Part shown: one piece after another, positions 6,562-12,907 of the stretch
Layout of the letters: every line of letters begins with the position of its first letter
Numbering within the stretch: position 1 is the first letter of the stretch
From: Angelakisella sp.
GTDB lineage: Bacteria > Bacillota > Clostridia > Oscillospirales > Ruminococcaceae
DNA length: 12,913 bases
Assembly (NCBI GenBank): GCA_022794295.1
Contig: JAAWEO010000038.1
Span: 1-12,913, forward strand
Reading direction: 5' to 3'
The notes under the pieces: generated by a model
Databases searched by the model: none
Told to the model about the DNA's origin: nothing
Seen by the model: the letters and a program-made list of their open reading frames with translations, nothing else
Made by a program: the position numbers and the translations under genes

Positions 6562-6615
6562 CCGGCTGGAGGGCAGCGCCCAAAGGACAACAGTGGCCAC
6601 GCTCTCCTGCAGGTT

Positions 6616-6640
6616 TCCTGGCTTTCAGGACTTGTTTTTT
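6616..6640 (+). terminator. Possible weak terminator after the HxlR gene
   Basis: TCCTG (6616-6620) and CAGGA (6626-6630) form a short stem with a GCTTT loop, followed by CTTGTTTTTT. The T-run is good but the stem is only five perfect pairs. The rest of 6562-6781 shows no gene; TCCTGC occurs three times between 6604 and 6672. Confidence 0.35.
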
Positions 6641-6781
6641 GCGGTCCTGCCTATTTCAGAGGAGGTCCTGCCCCCCCAAAAGTGATACAGCTGTTGCATT
6701 GGCTGCCAAGGGGGCATTTTGCAAAGCTTAGCACTATATCACACAGTAAATCTACAAACTACAAAAAAGGAGCGGATACCA

Positions 6782-7348
6782 ATGATCCCGACCAGAGAAC
6801 AGGCCTGGCAATGGCTTTGTGAGTACAACGACAGCGAATCTCTCCGCAAGCACGCCCTGACGGCGGAAGGGGTCATGCGGCATTTCGCGACCCTTTACCC
6901 CGGGGAGGACCCGGAGCTTTGGGGTGTTGTGGGGCTGCTCCACGACCTGGACTATGAGAAATACCCGGACCAGCACTGTCACAAGGCCCAGGAGATCCTC
7001 CGGGAGAAGGGGGCGGACGAGGTCATCATCCGCGGGGTGGCCAGTCACGGGTATGGGCTATGCTGTGACATTGAGCCGGTATCCACCATGGAGAAGGTGC
7101 TGTTTACCATTGATGAGCTTTCGGGATTGATTACGGCGGCGGTGCTCATGCGGCCTTCCCGGAGCGTGATGGACATTGAGCTGAAGAGTGTGAAGAAGAA
7201 GTTTAAGGACAAGCGGTTTGCCGCTGGGGTAAACCGGGAGGTGGTCCTTCAGGGGGCGGAGCGTCTGGGGATGGAGATGGACGCTGTGATAACCGAGACC
7301 ATCAAGGGGATGCAGAAGGTGGCGGACGTCATTGGCTTGGCGGGCTAG
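6782..7348 (+). CDS. HD-superfamily metal-dependent hydrolase (COG2316-type)
   Basis: A 188-residue cytoplasmic protein. The HD metal site is visible as His24 (LRKHALTAE), His54-Asp55 (GLLHDLDYEKYP), His89 (VASHGYG) and a downstream Asp at residue 111 (FTIDELSGLITA). The sequence follows the pattern of the stand-alone predicted HD hydrolases of Clostridia, including RPSRSVMDIELKSVKKKFKDKRFAAGVNR. The substrate of this family is not known; HD proteins usually cleave phosphate esters or nucleotides. Start: ATG 6782 with AGGAG about nine bases upstream; the longer frame from 6719 has no ribosome site. No clear promoter was seen. A hairpin (7362-7400) follows the stop by 13 bases but has no T-run. 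Confidence 0.9.
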   Translation: MIPTREQAWQWLCEYNDSESLRKHALTAEGVMRHFATLYPGEDPELWGVVGLLHDLDYEKYPDQHCHKAQEILREKGADEVIIRGVASHGYGLCCDIEPVSTMEKVLFTIDELSGLITAAVLMRPSRSVMDIELKSVKKKFKDKRFAAGVNREVVLQGAERLGMEMDAVITETIKGMQKVADVIGLAG

Positions 7349-7361
7349 GCCCACCCCCGGA

Positions 7362-7400
7362 CTGCGGCTGGAACGAGACTGCTCTTACGTCCAGCCGCAG
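7362..7400. repeat. Long hairpin downstream of the HD gene
   Basis: CTGCGGCTGG (7362-7371) and CCAGCCGCAG (7391-7400) are a perfect 10-bp inverted repeat. The loop pairs again (ACGAGA with TCTTACGT, two bases bulged) around a CTGC tip. GGGGTACC follows rather than T, so it is not a classical intrinsic terminator. Confidence 0.6.
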
Positions 7401-7408
7401 GGGGTACC

Positions 7409-7550
7409 TTCTGCCTTTCGGGCTTGTTCCCGGGTGTAGCATGTTGGCTTGTGTTAGGCTCGTTTTCTTTGGGTGCCATGTGGCAGTCAAAGAAAACGAG
7501 GCCTGCACCAACCAGCACACAAAGCCCAGGACCGAGTCCGAAAGGCAAAA
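7409..7550. repeat. About 140-bp imperfect inverted repeat (MITE-like or large hairpin)
   Basis: The ends are perfect inverted copies: TGCCTTTCGG (7412-7421) and CCGAAAGGCA (7538-7547). The centre is a perfect 13-bp stem, CTCGTTTTCTTTG (7459-7471) with CAAAGAAAACGAG (7488-7500), whose loop carries TGCC/GGCA. Between ends and centre the arms remain about three-quarters matched by eye, for example CGGGCTTGTTCCCGGG on the left against CGGACTCGGTCCTGGG on the reverse-complemented right. No protein gene fits. It stops eight bases before the -35 box of the SRP RNA gene. No target-site duplication could be confirmed, so mobility is only a suggestion. Confidence 0.6.
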
Positions 7551-7557
7551 AAAGTAG

Positions 7558-7586
7558 TTGAGTTTTTTTAAAAAACAGTGTATAAT
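7558..7586 (+). promoter_or_regulatory. Strong promoter of the SRP RNA gene
   Basis: TTGAGT (7558-7563) and a consensus TATAAT (7581-7586) are separated by 17 bases of A/T-rich DNA. Transcription should start near 7592-7594. It is the only clear promoter before the dnaX block, so readthrough from it probably helps express dnaX. Confidence 0.85.
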
Positions 7587-7591
7587 ATCAA

Positions 7592-7820
7592 AAAGCCAAT
7601 CCCGTGGCGGGGTGGTTTTCAGTCGAGAGGATAGACAGTATAGGGGAATGCTTTGTGCCATGCGGGGGTCCGGTCCTGTGCGACGCGGCGCCGTGAACCA
7701 TGTCAGGCGGGGAACCGAGCAGCATTAAGCGGCGTTTCGCGGGTGCCGCAGCAAACCGGCCTCCGTATGGCAGAAGGCATCCCCCTTCCCCTTTTTCGGG
7801 GAGCGTCTGTCCTCTTTTTA
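7592..7820 (+). ncRNA. ffs: Signal recognition particle RNA, large Firmicutes type
   Basis: This RNA is the scaffold of the signal recognition particle, which brings membrane and secreted proteins to the translocon. The Ffh-binding tip is plain: a GGAA tetraloop (7711-7714) closed by CGG/CCG, flanked by GUCAG and AGCAG internal loops, with GUGAACC before and UUAAGCGGC after, as in Bacillus scRNA. The long helix is confirmed by pairings CCGGT 7670-7674 with ACCGG 7755-7759, GCCAT 7657-7661 with ATGGC 7767-7771, ATGC 7648-7651 with GCAT 7777-7780, and GGGG 7643-7646 with CCCC 7781-7784. The first 50 bases would be the Alu-like domain. The 3' end is set at the T-run 7815-7819 and is the least certain part. 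Its location just upstream of dnaX matches Bacillus. Confidence 0.92.
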
Positions 7821-7846
7821 CGAAGGAGGAAGAAAGGAGGCCGCCT

Positions 7847-9463
7847 GTGTACCAGGTCCTTTACCGCAAATGGCGCTCCCGGAGCTTTGACGACGTGGTG
7901 GGCCAGGAGGCCATTACCACCACCCTGAAAAATGAGATCCGCCAGGGGCGCTTTGCCCATGCCTATCTGCTGATGGGTAGCCGGGGCATTGGCAAAACCA
8001 CCTGCGCCCGGCTGATCGCCAAGGCGGTGAACTGCCTTGACCCCCGGGACGGGAACCCCTGCGGCGAGTGCGAGCTCTGCCGGGGTATCGACAACGGGAG
8101 CCTGGTGGACGTGGTGGAGATCGACGCCGCCAGCAACAACGGGGTGGACGACATCCGGGACCTGCGGGAAACCGCTTTCTTTCTGCCCGCTGTGGCAAGG
8201 TACCGGGTCTACATCATCGACGAGGTCCACGCCCTTTCCCCCAACGCCGTTTCTGCCCTGCTGAAGATTCTGGAGGAGCCCCCGGAGCATGTGATCTTTA
8301 TCCTAGCCACCACCGAGGTCCAGAAGATCCCCGCCGCCATCCAGTCCCGGTGCCAGCGGTTCGACTTCCGGCGCATCCCCAGCCAGGTCATTGCCGGCCA
8401 CCTGAGCCGGATCGCCGGGGAGGAGGGCATCGACCTGGAGCCGGAGGCCGCCCTCCTTGTTGCGCGGCTGGCGGATGGGGGGATGCGGGACGCCCTCTCC
8501 CTGCTGGACCTGTGCCGCTCCCACAGCCAGGAGATCACCGTCCATACCGTCAGCGAGGCCGCCGGCCTGATCGGTCAGGACCACCTCTTTGAGATTGCCG
8601 CGGGGATCGCCAAGCAGGATCTTTCCGGGGTGATGGACCTGATCGCCCGGGTGGGGGGGCAATCGGTGGAGTACGACCGCCTCTGTACCCAGCTGGTGGG
8701 GCACTTCCGGAACCTTCTGATGGTGCTCTCCTCCAAGACTCCCGGGGAGGTGATCGTCTGCCTGCCGGAAACCCTGGAGCAGTACCGGCAGCAGTCCAAG
8801 GAGTTTTCTGCCGGCCGGCTGCTGAGGGCCATCCGGGTCCTTCAGGAGGCCCAGAACGCAATGACCCGCACCACCTCCCGGCGCACCGAGCTGGAGATGG
8901 CGGCTATCCGCCTTTGCGACCCCCGGCTGGACCAGTCCCCGGAGGCCCTTCTCAACCGCATTGAGCAGCTGGAGGCGAAGCTGAACGCCGCCCTGGCAGG
9001 AGGGCTCCCGGCCCAGGCGCCGCCGGCGGTGACAGAAGCCCCATCGCCTCCCCCTGCCCGGCCCCGGGCCCCTTCTCCGGCGGCAGAGAGGCCGGATGGA
9101 CCGCCTGCCCCGCCGGCAGATTCAGCAAAGGACGCTGTTCCCTTCCCCCAGTGGGAAGCGGTGTTGGACCGCCTGGGCAAAACCAACCCCGCCGCCAGGG
9201 GGGCGCTGCTGGGCTCCTCCGCCTACACCGCCGCGGGGCGGGTGCTGATTGCCAGCGACAACCCGGTCTTTCGGGAGATGATGAAAAGCAACGAGTACAC
9301 CCGGACCTCCCTGAAAAAGGCCATTATGGAGGTCACCGGCACCCGGTACGGTCTGGGGCCCTACAACGGTCCTGCCCAGGCCCCCAAGGCCGAGGAAAAG
9401 CCCCCCCTGGAGGATCTCCTCCAGAAGGCGAAGGAAGCCGGGGTCCCGGTGGATATCCAGTAG
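7847..9463 (+). CDS. dnaX: DNA polymerase III subunit gamma/tau (clamp loader)
   Basis: A 538-residue AAA+ ATPase of the replication clamp loader. In order: the start VYQVLYRKWR, Walker A GSRGIGKTT (44-52), zinc cysteines 63, 72, 75 and 78, Walker B IIDEVH (123-128), sensor 1 LATTE, and the SRC arginine-finger motif (167-169). A Pro/Ala-rich linker (about 385-425) joins a short C-terminal tau-like domain. The start is GTG 7847: AGGAGG lies six bases upstream and the protein begins like other DnaX proteins. The frame stays open back to 7700, but that part lies inside the SRP RNA gene. I saw no A6G-type slippery site, so a separate gamma form is not indicated. Confidence 0.97.
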   Translation: MYQVLYRKWRSRSFDDVVGQEAITTTLKNEIRQGRFAHAYLLMGSRGIGKTTCARLIAKAVNCLDPRDGNPCGECELCRGIDNGSLVDVVEIDAASNNGVDDIRDLRETAFFLPAVARYRVYIIDEVHALSPNAVSALLKILEEPPEHVIFILATTEVQKIPAAIQSRCQRFDFRRIPSQVIAGHLSRIAGEEGIDLEPEAALLVARLADGGMRDALSLLDLCRSHSQEITVHTVSEAAGLIGQDHLFEIAAGIAKQDLSGVMDLIARVGGQSVEYDRLCTQLVGHFRNLLMVLSSKTPGEVIVCLPETLEQYRQQSKEFSAGRLLRAIRVLQEAQNAMTRTTSRRTELEMAAIRLCDPRLDQSPEALLNRIEQLEAKLNAALAGGLPAQAPPAVTEAPSPPPARPRAPSPAAERPDGPPAPPADSAKDAVPFPQWEAVLDRLGKTNPAARGALLGSSAYTAAGRVLIASDNPVFREMMKSNEYTRTSLKKAIMEVTGTRYGLGPYNGPAQAPKAEEKPPLEDLLQKAKEAGVPVDIQ

Positions 9464-9474
9464 GGGGCGGTGCT

Positions 9475-9870
9475 GTGGCCAGGTTTGTGGTAAAGAACCG
9501 GCGGATGGTGGTGGACGGGGAGTGTTACACCTGTTCCGTTGCCCAGGGGCTGGAGGGGATGGAGCTGCTGGTCTATCAGGACAAAAGGCCCTTCTTCCGC
9601 CTGGGGCAAAATTGGGCCGAGGCCTGGGGCATTGACCTGTACCGGCCCGGGGTGATGGCGCAGGCCATCCGGTACTACCGGCAAAAAGGTATGCCAAAGG
9701 AGCCGCAGCAGCTGTGCCGGGAGCCGGAGCTTTTCTCCCGGCTGACAGGCCTCTGCTTTTCCCCGGATGAACGGGAGGAGAAAGAATGGTTCCTGAATAT
9801 TTGCGGGCGGATGCGCCAGCAGCTGGAATCTGAAGCGACGATAAAACCAGAAGGAGAATGTGAGCTATGA
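9475..9870 (+). CDS. Unrecognised 131-residue protein between dnaX and ybaB
   Basis: I do not recognise this family. It is a soluble, mixed-charge protein with a beta-rich first half (FVVKNRRMVVDGECYTCSVAQ) and a helical, charged second half with a Trp-Phe pair (EEKEWFLNICGRMRQQLE). There is no signal peptide, membrane segment or clear metal cluster, although there are several scattered Cys. The chosen start is GTG 9475, with a G-rich ribosome site (AGGGGGCGG) about seven bases upstream. The stop overlaps the ybaB start (ATGA at 9867-9870), so the two are translationally coupled. In many Firmicutes dnaX is followed directly by ybaB and recR, so this gene is an addition to that block. Confidence 0.82.
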   Translation: MARFVVKNRRMVVDGECYTCSVAQGLEGMELLVYQDKRPFFRLGQNWAEAWGIDLYRPGVMAQAIRYYRQKGMPKEPQQLCREPELFSRLTGLCFSPDEREEKEWFLNICGRMRQQLESEATIKPEGECEL

Positions 9871-10217
9871 AAGCAAGACTTCCCCAGGGGATGGGCGGCG
9901 GAGCCCCCTCCAACATGAACCAGATGATCCGCCAGGCCCAGAAGATGCAGGAGGCCATGGAAAAGGCCCAGGAGGAGCTGAACGCCAAGGAGTACACCGC
10001 CACCTCCGGGGGCGGCATGGTGTCGGTGACCATGAACGGCAAAAAAGAGGTGACCAAGGTCGCCCTGAAGCCCGAGGTGGTGGACCCGGAGGATGTGGAG
10101 CTGCTGGAGGACATGATCGCCGGGGCGGTAAACGAGGCCATCCGGGCGGCGGAGGCCGACGCCCAGGAGGTAATGGGCGGCATCACCGGCGGCCTGCGGG
10201 CCCCGGGCTTACTGTAA
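9867..10217 (+). CDS. ybaB: YbaB/EbfC-family nucleoid-associated protein
   Basis: A 116-residue DNA-binding protein that forms dimers and coats the nucleoid. The family layout is complete: a Met/Gln-rich first helix (MNQMIRQAQKMQEAMEKAQEEL), a middle beta sheet (YTATSGGGMVSVTMNGKKEVTKV), then LKPEVVDPEDVELLEDMIAGAVNEAIRAAE and a Gly-rich tail. AAGGAGAATGTG precedes the ATG, which overlaps the stop of the upstream gene. recR follows after 13 bases. The dnaX-ybaB-recR order is widely conserved and supports a link to replication repair. Confidence 0.95.
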   Translation: MKARLPQGMGGGAPSNMNQMIRQAQKMQEAMEKAQEELNAKEYTATSGGGMVSVTMNGKKEVTKVALKPEVVDPEDVELLEDMIAGAVNEAIRAAEADAQEVMGGITGGLRAPGLL

Positions 10218-10230
10218 GGGGGCGCTCTGA

Positions 10231-10827
10231 ATGGAGGGCGCGCTGCCCCTGGTAAAGCTGATCGAGGAGTTCGCAAAGCTCCCCGGGGTGGGAAGGAAAA
10301 CGGCCCAGCGGTTTGCCTTCCACGTTCTGAATCTTCCGGAGGAAAAGGCCCGGGCATTTGCCCAGGCCATTCTGGACGCCCGGCTGAAGATCAAAAAGTG
10401 CCCGGTGTGCGGAAACCTTACCGACGGGGAGCTGTGTCCCATCTGCTCCGCCAAGGGGCGGGACAGGGGGATGATCTGCGTGGTGGAGGACCCCCGGGAC
10501 GTGCTGGCCTTTGAGCGCACCAAGGAGTACAACGGAGTCTACCATGTGCTCCACGGCCTGATCAGCCCCATGGACGGGGTAGGCCCGGAGCAGATCAACG
10601 TCAAGAGCCTGCTGGAGCGGGTGGGCAAAGAGAAGGTGGAGGAGGTCATTATGGCTACCAACCCCACAGTAGAGGGGGAGGCCACCGCCATGTACATTGC
10701 ACGGCTGCTGAAGCCCCTGGGGGTAAAGGTGACCCGCCTGGCCTACGGCATCCCGGTGGGGGGCAACCTGGAGTACGCCGACGAAGTGACCCTTTACCGG
10801 GCCCTGGAGGGCCGGAACGAGCTGTAG
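10231..10827 (+). CDS. recR: Recombination mediator protein RecR
   Basis: A 198-residue protein of the RecFOR pathway, which helps load RecA on gapped DNA. Seen in order: a helix-hairpin-helix (LPGVGRKTAQR, 17-27), a C4 zinc finger (Cys57, Cys60, Cys69, Cys72), a Toprim domain with the acidic residue in ICVVEDPRD (Glu86), and a C-terminal Walker-B-like end (NPTVEGEATAMYIARLL, then RLAYGIPVGGNLEYADEVTL). Length and motifs match RecR throughout. A G-rich ribosome site (AAGGGGGCG) precedes the ATG. apbE begins 17 bases after its stop. Confidence 0.98.
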   Translation: MEGALPLVKLIEEFAKLPGVGRKTAQRFAFHVLNLPEEKARAFAQAILDARLKIKKCPVCGNLTDGELCPICSAKGRDRGMICVVEDPRDVLAFERTKEYNGVYHVLHGLISPMDGVGPEQINVKSLLERVGKEKVEEVIMATNPTVEGEATAMYIARLLKPLGVKVTRLAYGIPVGGNLEYADEVTLYRALEGRNEL

Positions 10828-10844
10828 GGAGAAAGCTGTTTGAT

Positions 10845-11978
10845 ATGAATGTTTTGATTCGGCGGGCTGCCCCCCTCCTTTTGGCGGCGGCCCTGGTTCT
10901 TGTCCCCGGGTGCGGGAAGGGACCGGCCGGGGGGACACCGCCGGCCGATACGGAATACACCCGGTACACGACCCAGTTTTATGACACCTTTGATACCATC
11001 ATCCAGATCACCGGCTACACCAAAACCATGGAGGAGTTCGAGGGCTACGCCGAAACCATCCACCAGCGGTTTGCCCAGCTGAGCCGCCTTTATGACCGGT
11101 TCTACGAGTATTCCGGGGTGAACAACGTCCGCACCATCAACAAGCAGGCGGGCATTGCCCCGGTGGAGGTGGCCCCGGAGCTGCTGGAGATGCTCTCCTT
11201 TGCCAAGGACTGGTGCCAGCGGACCGGCGGGACGGTGAACATCGCCATGGGGCCGGTGCTGGAGATCTGGCACGAATACCGGGACCGGTACTCCGGCCAG
11301 GCCCTGACGGAAGGGTTCCCCGACGCCCTGCCGGACAGGGAGGCCCTGGAGGAAGCCAACCGCTTTTCTGACCTGGACAAGGTGATCATTGACAAAGAAA
11401 AAAGCACCGTCTTTTTGGAGGAAAAGGGGATGGCCCTGGATGTAGGGGCGGTTGCCAAGGGCTACGCCGCCCAGCTGGTGGCCGACGAGATCTATGAGGC
11501 GGGCTTCCGGTCCTTTATTATCAGCGCCGGGGGGAACGTGGTCACCAAGGACCCGCCCCTGGACGGGGTGCGCAGCAGCTGGGGCATTGGCATCCAGGAT
11601 CCCTTTGCCGACCTGAACGACCCAAACAGTGCCTCCCTGGATGTGGCCTTTGTGGAGAACCAGTCGGTGGTTACCAGCGGGGATTACCGGCAGTTTTACA
11701 CCGTGGGGGACCAGTACATCCACCACATCATCGACCCGGCCACCCTGTGGCCCTCCAACCGCTATCGGGCCCTGACGGTGATCGGGGAGGACTCCGGCGC
11801 GGGGGACTTCCTTTCCACCTGCCTGTTTGTAATGGAGTATGACGAGGGCCGTGCCCTGGCCGAGGAGCTGGGGGTAAAGGTGCTGTGGGTCTTCCCCGAT
11901 GGCACCGTGGAATGCACCGATAGCCTCCTGCCCCTTCTCCTGGAGCGGGGAGGCGCCACCAACGCTTTGCAAAGGTGA
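10845..11978 (+). CDS. apbE: FAD:protein FMN transferase, lipoprotein form
   Basis: A 377-residue exported flavin transferase that attaches FMN to a Ser or Thr of target redox proteins such as RnfG/NqrC-type subunits. The signal ends in a lipobox with Cys23 (LVPGC), so it is anchored outside the membrane. Typical ApbE blocks follow: FYDTFDTIIQITGY, a GTVNIAMGPVLEIW region, DVGAVAKGYAA (199-209), SAGGN (227-231), SGDYRQFY, and HHIIDPATLWPSN (from residue 293) with the metal/FAD-site Asp. Full length for the family. The ribosome site (GGGAGAAAG) is about 12 bases upstream, a little far. No flavinylation target is in the window apart from, conceivably, the small membrane protein downstream, which lacks a clear FMN-attachment motif. 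Confidence 0.95.
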   Translation: MNVLIRRAAPLLLAAALVLVPGCGKGPAGGTPPADTEYTRYTTQFYDTFDTIIQITGYTKTMEEFEGYAETIHQRFAQLSRLYDRFYEYSGVNNVRTINKQAGIAPVEVAPELLEMLSFAKDWCQRTGGTVNIAMGPVLEIWHEYRDRYSGQALTEGFPDALPDREALEEANRFSDLDKVIIDKEKSTVFLEEKGMALDVGAVAKGYAAQLVADEIYEAGFRSFIISAGGNVVTKDPPLDGVRSSWGIGIQDPFADLNDPNSASLDVAFVENQSVVTSGDYRQFYTVGDQYIHHIIDPATLWPSNRYRALTVIGEDSGAGDFLSTCLFVMEYDEGRALAEELGVKVLWVFPDGTVECTDSLLPLLLERGGATNALQR

Positions 11979-12037
11979 AAATAAAATACTATTTGGAATA
12001 GTTCGACAAAAAGAAACAGAAGGGAATGATTTCTTCC

Positions 12038-12436
12038 ATGGGAAAGCTGGACGAGCTCCGGGAAAAAGCGGACCATTTTGAGATCAAAAAAAGCTGGCAG
12101 TACCAGCTGTATATCACCCTGGCCCTGCCAGCCCTGCTGTTCCTGGCGGCCCGGCTTTTCCGCGGCGAAGGAATGGGGGTCACCCTGGCCAGACTGTTCC
12201 ACACCTATAACCTGTACGTATCCAGCCCCCTCCCCAACCTGGCCCCCTTTAACGGCACCGGAGTGCTGGGCCTGATCCTCTTTCTGGGCCTCTGCACCTG
12301 GGCGGTCCGCCGGAAGGACTGGACCGACCTGGGCATCACAATAGCCCTGGGGGCAGTAAACGCAGTGTACTTCTGGATGGAATGGAATTACCTTCTCCTG
12401 CGCTTCGTTAACATTGCAGGGATCGTGACGATCTAA
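12038..12436 (+). CDS. Small membrane protein of unknown function
   Basis: I do not recognise this family. From ATG 12038 the protein has 132 residues. A charged cytoplasmic-looking N-terminus (GKLDELREKADHFEIKKS) is followed by about three membrane segments: near YITLALPALLFLAARLF, GVLGLILFLGLCTWAV and GITIALGAVNAVYFWMEW, with a hydrophobic tail (LLLRFVNIAGIVTI). The start is uncertain. AGGGA at 12021-12025 touches an in-frame ATG at 12026, which is too close, but sits 12 bases from ATG 12038, which is workable. It lies 59 bases after apbE with no terminator between, and a strong terminator follows, so it is probably the last gene of that transcript. Confidence 0.8.
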   Translation: MGKLDELREKADHFEIKKSWQYQLYITLALPALLFLAARLFRGEGMGVTLARLFHTYNLYVSSPLPNLAPFNGTGVLGLILFLGLCTWAVRRKDWTDLGITIALGAVNAVYFWMEWNYLLLRFVNIAGIVTI

Positions 12437-12443
12437 GAGCACC

Positions 12444-12476
12444 AAGGGGCCGCTCCCAAAAGGAGCGGCCCCTTTC
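12444..12476 (+). terminator. Strong terminator at the end of the dnaX-apbE run
   Basis: A perfect 13-bp stem (AAGGGGCCGCTCC at 12444-12456, GGAGCGGCCCCTT at 12462-12474) with a CAAAA loop begins seven bases after the stop codon. The T-run is short, but the stem is very stable and the inner loop is A-rich. Confidence 0.88.
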
Positions 12477-12525
12477 ATGTGCCGCCTACCCACTCCCCCC
12501 ACGAAGCGCCTTAACCGCCCCCACC

Positions 12526-12600
12526 CCCTGGCCCGCAGGCCATTCGCCACAAAGCGGCTCCGCTGGAGGAACCAAAGCCGTTCCAACCCTGGCCCGCAGG
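12526..12600. repeat. 14-base direct repeat pair
   Basis: CCCTGGCCCGCAGG occurs exactly at 12526-12539 and 12587-12600, 61 bases apart. The intervening DNA includes a small AGCGG/CCGCT hairpin. Nothing else links it to a known element. Confidence 0.6.
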
Positions 12601-12851
12601 GCTCGGCTTTTTCCCGCAGAAAAAAGCACCTTATCCGGCCAACGAGCCTCCGGCCGCTAAAGCCCGGACGCTGGTAAGCGGCAGCACAAATCCAAGATGC
12701 CAGCACAACCCAGCCGCCTGGCGCTGTCAGTAGGAACACGCTGGTAATAGATCAAGGTACTGCCCACAACGGACCTCCAAACCGTGGGTGAGATCAGGCG
12801 GCCCTGTGGGATATCCGCCCAAGGCCGGAGCCTTTGGCCGGTTCCCCGGGT

Positions 12852-12907
12852 CCAGGGAGAATCCCTGGGCGTTCTTTGGTTACTTTCTGTCGCAACAGAA
12901 AGTGACC
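12852..12907. repeat. End-of-window hairpin pair matching the start-of-window element
   Basis: CCAGGGA/TCCCTGG (12852-12858, 12862-12868) is followed ten bases later by a 13-bp stem, GGTTACTTTCTGT (12878-12890) with ACAGAAAGTGACC (12895-12907), one mismatch, CGCA loop. The order CCAGGG-hairpin then TTACTTTCT-hairpin is the same as at 61-172. Confidence 0.6.

Noticed and set aside
7653..7846. Short coding frames inside the SRP RNA gene
   Set aside because: The RNA secondary structure explains this DNA, and the frames lack ribosome sites.
9250..9340. Programmed frameshift site in dnaX to make a gamma form
   Set aside because: Only short A-runs (at most five A before G) are present, with no proper slippery heptamer and hairpin.
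9122..10357. 411-codon - strand frame opposite dnaX end, ybaB and the unknown gene
   Set aside because: It is a shadow of three well-supported + strand genes and is Pro/Ala/Ser-rich without recognisable domains.
12477..12677. 66-codon + strand frame after the last terminator
   Set aside because: It has an Arg/Pro-rich composition, no ribosome site, and includes direct repeats and hairpins.
11762..12739. 325-codon - strand frame across the apbE end, membrane protein and terminator
   Set aside because: It crosses a perfect terminator and opposes apbE motifs. Its sequence shows no domain.
12526..12747. CRISPR array
   Set aside because: The repeats are only 10-14 bases, occur twice each, have unequal spacing and no cas genes nearby.
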